DNA from: Paenibacillus cymbidii
GTDB lineage: Bacteria; Bacillota; Bacilli; Paenibacillales; NBRC-103111
Assembly (NCBI RefSeq): GCF_004764705.1
Contig: NZ_SHLX01000013.1
Location: 186,001 to 250,000 of the forward strand
Direction: 5' to 3'
DNA: 64,000 nt
This document shows positions 35,493-42,902 of the stretch, piece by piece. Under the pieces are notes generated by a model. That model had not been told where the DNA came from. It was given only the letters and a program-made list of their open reading frames with translations, and did no database searches. The first letter of the stretch is position 1. Each line of letters opens with the position of its first letter. A program made the position numbers and the translations under genes.

Positions 35493-35595
35493 TACTATTC
35501 TGCTCTCTATAAGTATTATCCACGCTTATTCCATTATACCTTATAATCGTAATAACTTTTATAACGTATGTACGTATTAATAAAAATAAAGCAGC

Positions 35596-35621
35596 AACAC
35601 CATCCTTATGCGGATGGTGTT
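35596..35621 (-). terminator. Terminator after rtcB 2
   Basis: AACACCATCC and GGATGGTGTT form a perfect 10-bp stem with a 6-nt loop; on the minus strand it is followed by a T-rich tract (CTTTATTTTTA). It ends the second RNA-repair locus and lies beside an RNA-3'-end-like repeat. Confidence 0.8.
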
Positions 35622-35622
35622 C

Positions 35623-35643
35623 ATGGTTGTTGAGCCGAGAGGA
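35623..35643. repeat. Divergent RNA-gene 3'-end-like repeat
   Basis: TGGTTGTTGAGCCGAGAGGAG follows a terminator hairpin and resembles TTGGTGGAGCCGAGGGGAG at 60187-60205, with about three differences. A shorter relative occurs at 33101-33113. It may be a degenerate attachment scar. Confidence 0.35.
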
Positions 35644-35658
35644 GTATTGATTCCATCA

Positions 35659-36885
35659 TCAGTCTTTGTACGGATCGAATTCATCCGCGCCGGCCATGCA
35701 TACGCCGATCGGCTTAAGCACGTGCAGCACCTCGATCGTCTCCGCATGGGCATCCAGCACCTCCTGAAGCTTACGGTACACGAATGGGCTTTCGTCCGTT
35801 CCGGCACCACGAAGTTCGACGCCGAAATCGCGAACGGCTTTATCCATCTGCTCGGCGGAAATTAGACCTCCGGAGCGAGTGCGGGTTTTCCAATTCATTT
35901 TGCCCGCGGCTTGCGTACGGCTCATGATCCGACCGGCCCCATGCACGGTGCTGTAAAAAGATTCTCGATTTTCGATCGTATCTTTGCCCTGCACGATGAC
36001 CGAGATGTCGCCCATGCTGCCGCCGATAAAGCCGAGTTGGCCCGGTGCCGATGGTGTCGCGCCTTTGCGGACGACGATCGTCTCTTTGCCTTCATGCCTT
36101 TCCCGCCAAGCGTAATTGTGATGGTTATGCACTTCGAAATCCGCCTCGGTTCCGAGGATGGCCAGCAGTTGCGCAATGACGTAATCCCGTCCGGCGTATG
36201 CGTAACGACCCGCCAGCTTCATAGCGCGGTAGTACATGTCGCCAAGCTCGCTGCCCAGATCGAGCAACACGGGCGGCTGGTCCATCGACTCTCCCGGCGC
36301 GTTCGCGAGAAACTCCCGTCCGGCGGCGAGATTTAAAAACCCGCTCGCCGTCTTGTGGCCGAAGCCGCGGCTGCCGAAGTGGTTGCCGATCCACAAACGA
36401 CCTGTGCCGATCTCTTCGAACAGATCGACGTAATGATTGCCGCTTCCGACCGTTCCAAGCTGCTCGCGTGCCAACGCTTTGAGCTTGTCGTGCTCCTGGC
36501 GGCCGACCGTCGCGTAAACGCTCCAATCCGGATCGTCGAACAACTCGTGATCGACTTTCTCACTGTTCACTCGTCCGACGCCAAAGGAAATTTTTCGCGC
36601 GATTTGATTCATAATCGCAGATAGCTGCGATTTTATATCCGAAGCCATCAGCTTCGTCCTTACCGCCTTGTTGCCGCAGCCGATATCGTAACCGACGCCC
36701 GAAGGCGAGATCTGTCCGTCATAGGCGACCACGCCGCCGATCGGTTGGCTGTACCCTTTATGGTGGTCGGCCATAAGCAGCGTCTGCACGACGTTCCCGT
36801 GCTCTGCGCAAGTTTTCGCCTGCGCCAGCGCGCCGGCGTCGGGATTGCCCCAGACGCGCACGCCATGGATCGTTTGGTAAGCCAT
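35659..36885 (-). CDS. RtcB-family RNA ligase 2
   Basis: 408 aa from ATG 36885 (GGGAG about 11 nt upstream; a TTG four codons earlier is possible). Motifs are MADHHKGYSQPIGGV, SPSGVGYDIGCGNKA (metal-binding Asp and Cys), GTVGSGNHYVDLFE, HFGSRGFGHK, HNHHNYAWRE, VVRKGATPSAPG, GGSMGDISVIV and TVHGAGRIMSR with the guanylylated His. It is a diverged paralogue of RtcB 1, shorter and with different spacing, so it may act on a different RNA. It lies downstream of the YkuK-like gene and the tRNA array on the same strand, with a terminator right after it. Confidence 0.93.
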   Translation of the reverse strand: MAYQTIHGVRVWGNPDAGALAQAKTCAEHGNVVQTLLMADHHKGYSQPIGGVVAYDGQISPSGVGYDIGCGNKAVRTKLMASDIKSQLSAIMNQIARKISFGVGRVNSEKVDHELFDDPDWSVYATVGRQEHDKLKALAREQLGTVGSGNHYVDLFEEIGTGRLWIGNHFGSRGFGHKTASGFLNLAAGREFLANAPGESMDQPPVLLDLGSELGDMYYRAMKLAGRYAYAGRDYVIAQLLAILGTEADFEVHNHHNYAWRERHEGKETIVVRKGATPSAPGQLGFIGGSMGDISVIVQGKDTIENRESFYSTVHGAGRIMSRTQAAGKMNWKTRTRSGGLISAEQMDKAVRDFGVELRGAGTDESPFVYRKLQEVLDAHAETIEVLHVLKPIGVCMAGADEFDPYKD

Positions 36886-36984
36886 ATTGTTCAACACTCC
36901 CGTTGGATGAATTCATTTATTTCCATGCTGCAAGCATAGCAGCACGGAATACGTGACGCTATCTTCGCTTACTGCTCCACCCCT

Positions 36985-37596
36985 TCAAGCAAAATGGCTT
37001 CCATGCGCCTCAACGAAGAATTTTTCGGCTTTGGGACCGCGATAAGGAGTCTTCGTATATCGGTTCGATATGGACGAAGCCACAATCGCCTCCGGTTTCA
37101 CTCTTGCCGACATTCCCATCGCTTCGATTCTGCCGACCAGATCGGCTACAAACGCCGATGTCTGGTTTCGTTTGGCGTCCGTTCCCGCATCGATATCGAT
37201 GAACAATTGCAACTCGGCGCCGTGATACACATGGGGCATCACGATATCTTCAAGGACTGCGCGCCTAGCGGGATTAAAATAAGTTGCAATCTCTTGGCTG
37301 AATGTCGTCTCCAAGCCAAGCTTTTCTCGAATCGAACCGATCTCCCGGGGAACGATGACTTGCCGATAACAGAACCATGCGCCGCGCCCAGGCCGATGGA
37401 TGACAATGGAAGTAATAAACTTCGTATGTCCGACGTGAACTTGCGCGTCCGTTCCGATAATGAGTCGGTACGGTACTCGCGGGTCGCTTTTCATAAAGCT
37501 CTGAATGCGTCCGAAAACCTCGTCCAGCGTCATGTTTCGTTCGGATAAGTTGCGGAATACCTTTTCGTGGATCATGGGGAATGGTCGTCTTTTCAT
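36985..37596 (-). CDS. YkuK-family RNase H-fold protein (DUF458)
   Basis: 203 aa from ATG 37596; the frame continues upstream into the tRNA-Tyr gene, so that part is excluded. The start is supported by GAAGGCG 6 nt before it. Acidic residues of an RNase H-like fold appear in IIGTDAQVHVGHTKFITSIV, then QLFIDIDAGTDAKRNQTSAF, and the C-terminal KPEAIVASSISNRYTK is typical of YkuK. Members are uncharacterised predicted RNase H-like proteins. Its place directly after tRNAs and before RtcB suggests RNA processing, but this is inferred from context. Confidence 0.85.
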   Translation of the reverse strand: MKRRPFPMIHEKVFRNLSERNMTLDEVFGRIQSFMKSDPRVPYRLIIGTDAQVHVGHTKFITSIVIHRPGRGAWFCYRQVIVPREIGSIREKLGLETTFSQEIATYFNPARRAVLEDIVMPHVYHGAELQLFIDIDAGTDAKRNQTSAFVADLVGRIEAMGMSARVKPEAIVASSISNRYTKTPYRGPKAEKFFVEAHGSHFA

Positions 37597-37650
37597 GAGT
37601 GTCGCCTTCAACGCAAGCTTGGCTTCTTCCTTTCCTAGTGAGATGAGTGA

Positions 37651-37738
37651 TGGTGAGCCGGGTTGGATTTGAACCAACGAGCCTCCGGAGAGGAGCAGAT
37701 TTACAGTCTGCCGCGTTCGACCGCTTCGCTACCGACTC
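37651..37738 (-). tRNA. tRNA-Tyr (GTA)
   Basis: The acceptor stem is GAGTCGG/CCGGCTC, the anticodon loop CTGTAAA gives GTA, and there is a long type II variable arm (CTCCTCTCCGGAG region). Discriminator A and encoded CCA close the gene. It is the last tRNA before the YkuK-like gene. Confidence 0.92.
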
Positions 37739-37742
37739 TTAT

Positions 37743-37816
37743 TGGCAGGGGAAGCAGGATTCGAACCTGCGCTAGCCGGTTAACAGCCGGGTGCCTTACC
37801 GCTTGGCTATTCCCCT
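37743..37816 (-). tRNA. tRNA-Asn anticodon (GTT), unusual body
   Basis: Acceptor AGGGGAA/TTCCCCT, discriminator G, encoded CCA, anticodon loop CTGTTAA. The D-arm TAGCCAAGCGGTAAGGCA is the form usually found in tRNA-Gln, and position 27-43 of the anticodon stem is a C-C mismatch. The tRNA may be a chimera or acceptor-identity outlier. Confidence 0.8.
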
Positions 37817-37822
37817 GAATGA

Positions 37823-37900
37823 TGGAGGCGTGGACGGGGCTCGAACCCGCACATCCGGACTTGAAAGGCCCGTGTGTTACACCAATTTCACCACCACGCC
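37823..37900 (-). tRNA. tRNA with Glu anticodon (TTC), unusual body
   Basis: Acceptor GGCGTGG/CCACGCC, anticodon loop CTTTCAA giving TTC, T-arm GCGGGTTCGAGCCCCGT, encoded CCA. The discriminator is T, unusual for Glu, and the GTGGTGAAATTGGTGTAAC D-arm is not typical of it. Identity from the anticodon alone. Confidence 0.75.
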
Positions 37901-37906
37901 GAATGA

Positions 37907-37984
37907 TGGTCGGGACGACAGGACTCGAACCTGCGACCTCTTGCTCCCAAGGCAAGCGCTCCAGCCAAGCTGAGCTACGTCCCG
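37907..37984 (-). tRNA. tRNA-Pro (TGG)
   Basis: Acceptor CGGGACG/CGTCCCG, anticodon loop CTTGGGA, discriminator A and encoded CCA. The D-arm TAGCTCAGCTTGGCTGGAGC and T-arm are regular for Pro. Confidence 0.92.
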
Positions 37985-38007
37985 ATGGAGGCTACCGAAC
38001 ATTGCTT

Positions 38008-38083
38008 TGGGGAGACCAACCAGAATCGAACGGGTACTTGCGGAGTCACAATCCGCCGCGTTCGCCTTTTCGCCATGGCCTCC
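38008..38083 (-). tRNA. tRNA-His (GTG)
   Basis: Anticodon loop TTGTGAC gives GTG. Reading the first G (38083) as G-1 pairs it with C73, leaving acceptor GAGGCCA/TGGTCTC and encoded CCA, the His hallmark. The T-stem has a C-T mismatch at 52-62. It is the first tRNA of the array. Confidence 0.88.
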
Positions 38084-38085
38084 AC

Positions 38086-38155
38086 AAAAAAACAAAAGCT
38101 ATCTGTCTCCGCCCCCCGCCGATCGGCAAGGAAGGTATCCGGATTCCAGATAGCT
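38086..38155 (-). terminator. Intrinsic terminator between small ORF and tRNA array
   Basis: AGCTATCTG and CAGATAGCT form a perfect 9-bp outer stem around a GC-rich interior (with GCCGATCGGC), and on the minus strand TTTGTTTTTTTG follows. It ends a transcript from the small ORF side, 3 nt before the tRNA-His gene, so the tRNAs either depend on readthrough or have their own promoter inside this region. Confidence 0.8.
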
Positions 38156-38179
38156 CGATTCAAGCAGCAGAGCGCGCCT

Positions 38180-38281
38180 TCACCCTGCGGGCAAAGTACC
38201 GTCCTCTATGTCGAATCGGCTATCCCGAACCATTGTCTCCGGATGGTTCTTATCCTGACGTTGCCATTCGTAATTTCTCAT
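38180..38281 (-). CDS. Small ORF (33 aa) upstream of the tRNA array
   Basis: ATG 38281 follows a near-perfect AAAGGAGGTGCGGGAA. The peptide begins MRNYEWQRQDKNHPE and ends RFDIEDGTLPAG; it is charged and not recognised. It lies between the conserved tandem-hairpin element (upstream) and an intrinsic terminator (downstream), matching the order at the first RNA-repair locus. The two peptides are not similar in sequence. It may be a leader peptide or a small regulator. Confidence 0.5.
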   Translation of the reverse strand: MRNYEWQRQDKNHPETMVRDSRFDIEDGTLPAG

Positions 38282-38306
38282 TTCCCGCACCTCCTTTCGT
38301 TGCATG

Positions 38307-38436
38307 TTCATTGCGATATGTACTTTGAAGGGATCAAAAAAAGACCCCTGTTGCTCCCCGATCCTTCCCTACGGCAAATTCAGCCATAGAAAAAGACCGC
38401 TCGGCATCAAGCAGTCTTTACGCATACGCTTATGTA
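38307..38436 (-). promoter_or_regulatory. Conserved tandem-hairpin element, copy B
   Basis: This matches 18117-18245: shared blocks include CGATATGTACTTTG, AAAAAAGACCCCTGT, GATCCTTCCCTAC, AGCCATAGAAAAAGACCGCTC and TCAAGCAGTCTTTAC. On the minus strand the two U-tailed hairpins are preserved (38392-38419; 38336-38366), and GAAGGATC can alternatively pair with GATCCCTTC. It lies upstream of the small ORF, tRNA array, YkuK-like gene and RtcB 2. Confidence 0.65.
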
Positions 38437-38454
38437 GGTAACCCATGATAGGGA

Positions 38455-38622
38455 TCAGGCGGTTGAGTACAACCGTCGAACCAAACCGGATTTGCGTCTG
38501 TAAAGAATGCCTGTGTGAGATTGGATGAAGAAGTCATGCGGATGTTTAATCTCTTGCTTCTGATAGAAATTTGGCTGTTCATGGAACGAATGGGCCCATT
38601 CTCGACGATTCATCTGCAACAT
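38455..38622 (-). CDS. Small hypothetical protein (55 aa)
   Basis: ATG 38622 has AAAGGAGTG 8 nt upstream; an internal ATG at 38613 is possible. The peptide begins MLQMNRREWAHSFHEQPNFY and includes SHTGILYRRKSGLVRRLYS. No family is recognised. It ends 20 nt before the conserved tandem-hairpin element, whose first hairpin could be its terminator. It may be a real small gene of the same locus. Confidence 0.5.
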   Translation of the reverse strand: MLQMNRREWAHSFHEQPNFYQKQEIKHPHDFFIQSHTGILYRRKSGLVRRLYSTA

Positions 38623-38686
38623 GCTTCAACACTCCTTTCTCGGTTTGAATAGTGATGGTTATCCTAACACCTCAGGTTCAACCATG

Positions 38687-38943
38687 TCAACCACTATTTT
38701 CAAAATCGATGTTTTCGTGAATCCGCTGCCGTATGACCTCGGCTTCATAAACTGATTTTCGCCGAAATCCAGGGCCGCGAACAGGGTGAAAGTATGGCAA
38801 CGAATAAAGTTGCCATTTTTGTTCCTTGACCATCCGCATATGTTGCAGGTCAAAACCGGCCGACAACGTCGTTTCGATGGCCAAGTTCATCTTAGCGTTA
38901 GCGGCAAGAGCGCTCGAATTCGTCTCACCGCTTCCCGCCCCGC
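38687..38943 (-). pseudogene. Zeta-like ATPase fragment, frameshifted
   Basis: Two frames are needed: AGREAVRRIRAL in one and NAKMNLAIETTLSAG in the next, with the break in CTCTTGCCGC. These match AGREAVKRIRALLAANMNFA and IETTLSGSFALRHMQMAKEQ of the intact zeta-like protein at 42330-42902, after which the fragment departs from the family (QKWQLYSLPYFH). No Walker A remains. It is decayed debris of a second copy. Confidence 0.75.
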
Positions 38944-39030
38944 CCTTACTTTCCTGCTACCAGGTTATTGTACTTGTCTCTCTCGCGGTCACTGTTGCTG
39001 TCGAGGTTGGTCCTGCTGCCAGTGGCCCTC

Positions 39031-41196
39031 TCAATGAATAGGTCGATTTTGGCCATTGGCTGCTCCTGCTTTAATCACCTGTATAACGGTCGCATCCTCA
39101 TAAGCGCTTGATTTCACGACAAACGTATGCGTGCCTGCCGCCTTGACTGCTCCTGCCATAATGGTAAGCTTGCCTGCCGCGAGCTTATAGTCCGTATCCT
39201 TGGCAAGCGCAAACCCGTCATACGTTACGGAGGTCACCGTGTTGACCAGTAGTCCAACCTTATCTTTGAAGGTAATTACAAAATCGTGCCCGACATCATT
39301 GCTTTTTGTTGCGGCTGTCAACGTCACTGCTGCAACAAGCGGAACTTGTACATCCACATTTTTCTCATTCTCTGCTGTATCGACAGCCGTTAAGGTAATC
39401 GTCTTGCCAGGCTGAGGCTTTTTCAGACTGATCGAGAAATTGCCTGATTTATCCGCCTTTGCCGTGCCAAGTGTCACAACTCCATCACGAGCCGTAACGG
39501 TTGAACCTGCCACTGTAGTACCCGTAATTTTCTTGTCCCCGCCGCTTATCGTATTGACAGACAGCCCAACTGTACCGGCGATGATTTGCTGCTGTGCAAA
39601 AGGTTGACTGCGCTGACCCGCGATTACATTCAGGCTCTTGATCGTATAATTCTTCATTGTCGTGCCGTTCAAAGCGTATACGACTACATTGTATTTACCG
39701 GCCGGCACATAAGCCAGCACATTCCCCTTGCTGTCTGTATTCGTTAAAGGCCAGACTTTAGCGCCCTGCGAAATCTTCACAACCGCATTCTGAGCGGGAA
39801 CACCGTCTTCATAGACATTCAAGTATACGGCTCCTGCTTTCGCATCGGTCGATTTCAGATACGTTGGTACAGTTGCAGCAACGTTGACTGTTGCATAACG
39901 TGTATTCACCGCTCCATCAGCGGTGTACGAAGCTCTGATCGTCGCTGTACCTTTGCTCAAGCCGGTGACTAAACCGCTGGCATCGACTGAAGCGACCGTC
40001 GAATTGGAGGATGCGAAAGTCAAGCCGCTCGTAATCTCACTAACGCTGTTATCGTCATTATTGGCGCGCACAATAGTCGTATGAGTGCCGCCTATGCCCA
40101 GCGTGTATTTTGTTGCGTCTAGCGAGATGGAGTCGGCAGGACCAGGTGACGCTGTTGGTGTCGCTGTTGGTGTCGCTGTTGGTGTGGGTGTTGCTGTGGG
40201 TGTCGATGTCGGTGTTGCTGTCGGTGTTGGCGTTGGTGTCGGGGTTGGTGTTGGTGTTGCTGTCGGTGTTGGCGTTGGCGTTGCTGTTGTTCCTGTTAAA
40301 ATTTTGCCGCCGGAACCAACCGCTACAAAAGTGTTATTGCCATGAGTGATGCCATAAAAGGAGCCGCTAATACCATTTTGAGCATCCCAGCTTAGTCCAT
40401 CATATGAAATAAGAATCCTATTATTATCCCCTACAGTAACAAATCTGTCTTCATCGTAAATGATATCGTACAGGTTCGGATAGGATTCAAGCCCAGACCG
40501 CCTTTCCCAGTAAGTACCATCAAATAACGTAGTTACATTTGTGATTATATTACCGTTGTATCCAACAACCACATAGGTATCATTCGCGTAACTAATGCCA
40601 TAAAGCATAGCTCTGATGCTGAGTTGTATTTTGCTCCAGCTTGTTCCGTCGCTAGAGGACATTACAGTACCCTCGCCACCCACAGCCATAAATTGACCAT
40701 TTACGTAGCTAACGCGCGGTAGTTTTACATTTCCGCTGCTGACCGTACTCCAACTGATCCCATCCGTTGAAGATAATATACTACCGTATATTGTAGATAT
40801 CATAAAAGTACCGTTTCCATAAGTTATACTTCCAATGCCTGAGGTGCCGCTGGAATGGCTAGCCCAGCTTGTTCCATTGGCTGAAGTATAAATAGTGCTG
40901 TCTCCTATTGCCACAAAGGTATTATTTCCATAGGTTACCCCATAAAGGCTTTCTGCTGTTCCACTTGTTCGGGTAGTCCAACTGGAAGCATCGCTGGAAG
41001 TCAATATCGTCCCGGATTCCCCCACCGCCACAAAGGTGCCATTTCCATAAGTTACACCGTTTAAGACATTCGTAGTATTACTGGATTGATCGCTCCATGT
41101 CAGACTGGATGGTTGACTTGCAAATGTAAACACAGGGGCAATTGTCGTAAATAACAGCACAACAATTAATAAAGAAATAATGCGTTTGATTTGCAT
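39031..41196 (-). CDS. Secreted surface protein with beta-propeller-type repeats
   Basis: 721 aa from ATG 41196 (GGGGGAACGTG upstream; a GTG two codons earlier is possible). A signal peptide (residues about 1-27) is followed by about seven repeats of roughly 40 aa with GVSYGNGTFVAVGDSG, SSDGTSWS-type sequences. Then comes a Thr-Pro-Ala linker of about 50 residues (about 305-352, built from TPTPTATP units), a Big-2-like domain (TYGIGGTHTTIVRANNDDNS region), and Ig-like or X2-like modules at the C-terminus (VTYDGFALAKDTDYKL). No SLH domain or sortase motif is seen, so attachment is unclear. It probably binds extracellular material; function unknown. Confidence 0.85.
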   Translation of the reverse strand: MQIKRIISLLIVVLLFTTIAPVFTFASQPSSLTWSDQSSNTTNVLNGVTYGNGTFVAVGESGTILTSSDASSWTTRTSGTAESLYGVTYGNNTFVAIGDSTIYTSANGTSWASHSSGTSGIGSITYGNGTFMISTIYGSILSSTDGISWSTVSSGNVKLPRVSYVNGQFMAVGGEGTVMSSSDGTSWSKIQLSIRAMLYGISYANDTYVVVGYNGNIITNVTTLFDGTYWERRSGLESYPNLYDIIYDEDRFVTVGDNNRILISYDGLSWDAQNGISGSFYGITHGNNTFVAVGSGGKILTGTTATPTPTPTATPTPTPTPTPTPTATPTSTPTATPTPTATPTATPTASPGPADSISLDATKYTLGIGGTHTTIVRANNDDNSVSEITSGLTFASSNSTVASVDASGLVTGLSKGTATIRASYTADGAVNTRYATVNVAATVPTYLKSTDAKAGAVYLNVYEDGVPAQNAVVKISQGAKVWPLTNTDSKGNVLAYVPAGKYNVVVYALNGTTMKNYTIKSLNVIAGQRSQPFAQQQIIAGTVGLSVNTISGGDKKITGTTVAGSTVTARDGVVTLGTAKADKSGNFSISLKKPQPGKTITLTAVDTAENEKNVDVQVPLVAAVTLTAATKSNDVGHDFVITFKDKVGLLVNTVTSVTYDGFALAKDTDYKLAAGKLTIMAGAVKAAGTHTFVVKSSAYEDATVIQVIKAGAANGQNRPIH

Positions 41197-41410
41197 ACCC
41201 ACACGTTCCCCCTATGTTCCCAAAAAAATTCATACTAGAGTTACTTCTATCACTAATTGTCGGCAAATTACGATAAAAACATTAGTTATTTTAACCGGGA
41301 CTAATGAACTAACGAAAGCGAGAATTCGCCCAACGCATCAGTAGCGCAAATTCGAGAAATGGCAACCGTATGAATGAATGCAAAAGCCTGACCCCCTATC
41401 GAGATCAGGC

Positions 41411-41950
41411 TTAAAGCTTCTTTAGCATATGAATGTCATTAGGCTCCAACGCATACAGCTCGGGATCGGCCTGCCCAGCCAGTTCGCTGCCATAATGGCT
41501 GTAGAAGCCGACGGCAGATTGTGTCTCTGTCGAGGAGATATACAGGAAAGCTGCTCCTCTTGCTCTGGCCACCTTTTCCAGTTCAACCATAATCCTCGTT
41601 CCGGTTCCCCGCCTGCGGTAATTTCGGGAGACATAAAGCAAATCGACATGCACTTGATCCGAGTTGCTGCCGCGAAGCTTATGCCCAAGCACCCCGAAGC
41701 CGACAAGATGACTTTCGTGGTATGCGCCAACGGCATAGCCGCCGCGGCCCACTTCTTCTTTAAATCGGGTTATCAACGCCTTGACCTGCTCTGCGCTCCA
41801 AGTCGAACATTCGTGCCCCGCGTCCGATCGTTCCAATTGCCCATTCACCATGCGATAAGTGGCTTCAATCCATTCCGATCGGTCGATACCTCCGATTTGA
41901 TCGGCTTCCGAGATGGACATGACTCTGATGTGTATTGCGGCGTCCGGCAT
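41411..41950 (-). CDS. GNAT-family N-acetyltransferase
   Basis: 179 aa. The acetyl-CoA signature is VDLLYVSRNYRRRGTGTRIM (beta4 and the R/Q-x-x-G-x-G/A loop, residues about 105-124), followed by GAAFLYISSTETQSAVGFYS (beta5 and helix). It would acetylate a small amine or protein; no substrate can be read. An AAGCCTGA/TCAGGCTT hairpin at 41384-41412 overlaps the stop codon and acts as a terminator. A fragment of another GNAT gene lies immediately upstream at 41974, suggesting local decay. Confidence 0.88.
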   Translation of the reverse strand: MPDAAIHIRVMSISEADQIGGIDRSEWIEATYRMVNGQLERSDAGHECSTWSAEQVKALITRFKEEVGRGGYAVGAYHESHLVGFGVLGHKLRGSNSDQVHVDLLYVSRNYRRRGTGTRIMVELEKVARARGAAFLYISSTETQSAVGFYSHYGSELAGQADPELYALEPNDIHMLKKL

Positions 41951-41973
41951 CGCAGCTCCTCATCTCTGATCCG

Positions 41974-42146
41974 TTAATGGGTCAAACTTTTATAAAAGAA
42001 AATCTCCAGCGGTTCGTGCTCAAGCAGCAAACATCCCGCATCACGATAGCCCAATTTCCGATAGAACTGTTGCGCGTCCTCGTTCGTCAGCGTGGACGTC
42101 ATGACGCGTTCGAAGCCCCGGCCTTTCATCTCCCGCTCCCAATGTT
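41974..42146 (-). pseudogene. C-terminal fragment of a GNAT acetyltransferase
   Basis: Only the end of the fold remains: MKGRGFERVMTSTLTNEDAQ, QFYRKLGYRDAG and LEHEPLEIFFYKSLTH before a TAA at 41974. The start of the gene is missing. It differs from the intact GNAT gene next to it. Confidence 0.7.
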
Positions 42147-42249
42147 TTGTCGCATGTCACCAATCTAACGTACCCCTTGGTCTACTACGCTTGGTTCCAC
42201 TACTGGAATTGGGCTATTTGCATGATAGCGAACATATGGCGGTGAAGCA

Positions 42250-42299
42250 CCACGAATAAAGAACAAAACAAAAAGGCCCTCACGAGGTGCCTCTTCTGA
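42250..42299. repeat. Repeat shared with 60131-60181
   Basis: CACGAATAAAGAACAAAACA and AGGTGCCTCTTCTGA match, with few differences, 60131-60181, which runs straight into the RNA-3'-end-like repeat at 60187. Here the following sequence is unrelated, so this copy has lost that end or never had it. Confidence 0.65.
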
Positions 42300-42329
42300 C
42301 CTTGCCCTCTTCGCAATGATCTCGAACAA

Positions 42330-42902
42330 CTATTTATACCTATCCAAGACCCGCATCGCCCAAACCGGAGGCTCTTCAACACAATGTAGCAGTTGATCCA
42401 AGGCGATTTCGGCAATGATTGTAGGCGCATCCGTATTATCGATGATAATGACCTCGTCAGCGATCCCCAAGGCCGGACTCAAATTCTGAAGAGATTGCCC
42501 ATATCTCCACCGGATGTCCGTCTCGGAGATCCAGTGACCTCCCTGCTCGACTCTGGATGCGACCCGGTCGATATGCATCTGGACGTCCATGAGTCCGATG
42601 TAGTAGAGTGCAATCCAATAGCCTTGTTCCTTGGCCATCTGCATATGCCGAAGTGCAAAGCTGCCCGACAACGTCGTTTCGATTGCAAAGTTCATATTAG
42701 CGGCAAGGAGCGCTCGAATTCGTTTCACTGCTTCTCGTCCCGCTGCCAAGTCGGCACTCCGTGGGCTTTCCGGATTCAGTTCCTTTGCAATTTTATCGGG
42801 GTCAATAATTGTCCCGACAATTTGGCCCATGAGCCTGCTCAACGTGCTTTTCCCCGCTCCGTTCGTGCCGGCAAAAACCGTCATGACCTGTTTACTGTTC
42901 AT
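42330..42902 (-). CDS. Zeta toxin-like P-loop kinase
   Basis: 190 aa from ATG 42902, which overlaps the stop region of the 66-aa ORF upstream. Walker A is VFAGTNGAGKSTLSR (residues about 8-22); NFAIETTLSGSFALRHMQMA and YYIGLMDVQMHIDRV follow the zeta/AAA_33 pattern, and VIIIDNTDAPTIIAEIALD lies near the C-terminus. Zeta toxins phosphorylate UDP-amino sugars in the absence of epsilon; the known catalytic residues cannot all be confirmed here. It is translationally linked to the small acidic-basic protein just upstream, the expected layout of an antitoxin partner. Confidence 0.8.
   Translation of the reverse strand: MNSKQVMTVFAGTNGAGKSTLSRLMGQIVGTIIDPDKIAKELNPESPRSADLAAGREAVKRIRALLAANMNFAIETTLSGSFALRHMQMAKEQGYWIALYYIGLMDVQMHIDRVASRVEQGGHWISETDIRWRYGQSLQNLSPALGIADEVIIIDNTDAPTIIAEIALDQLLHCVEEPPVWAMRVLDRYK

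Noticed and set aside
38086..38170. Additional tRNA upstream of tRNA-His
   Set aside because: The sequence is a long terminator stem; no anticodon arm or acceptor stem fits.
37819..38328. Open frame of about 169 aa on the plus strand over the tRNA array
   Set aside because: It is the classic antisense translation of tRNA genes (TGLEPA-type peptides), not a protein.
40135..40300. GGTGTC-type repeat tract as a possible microsatellite regulator
   Set aside because: It encodes the Thr-Pro-Ala linker of the surface protein in frame.
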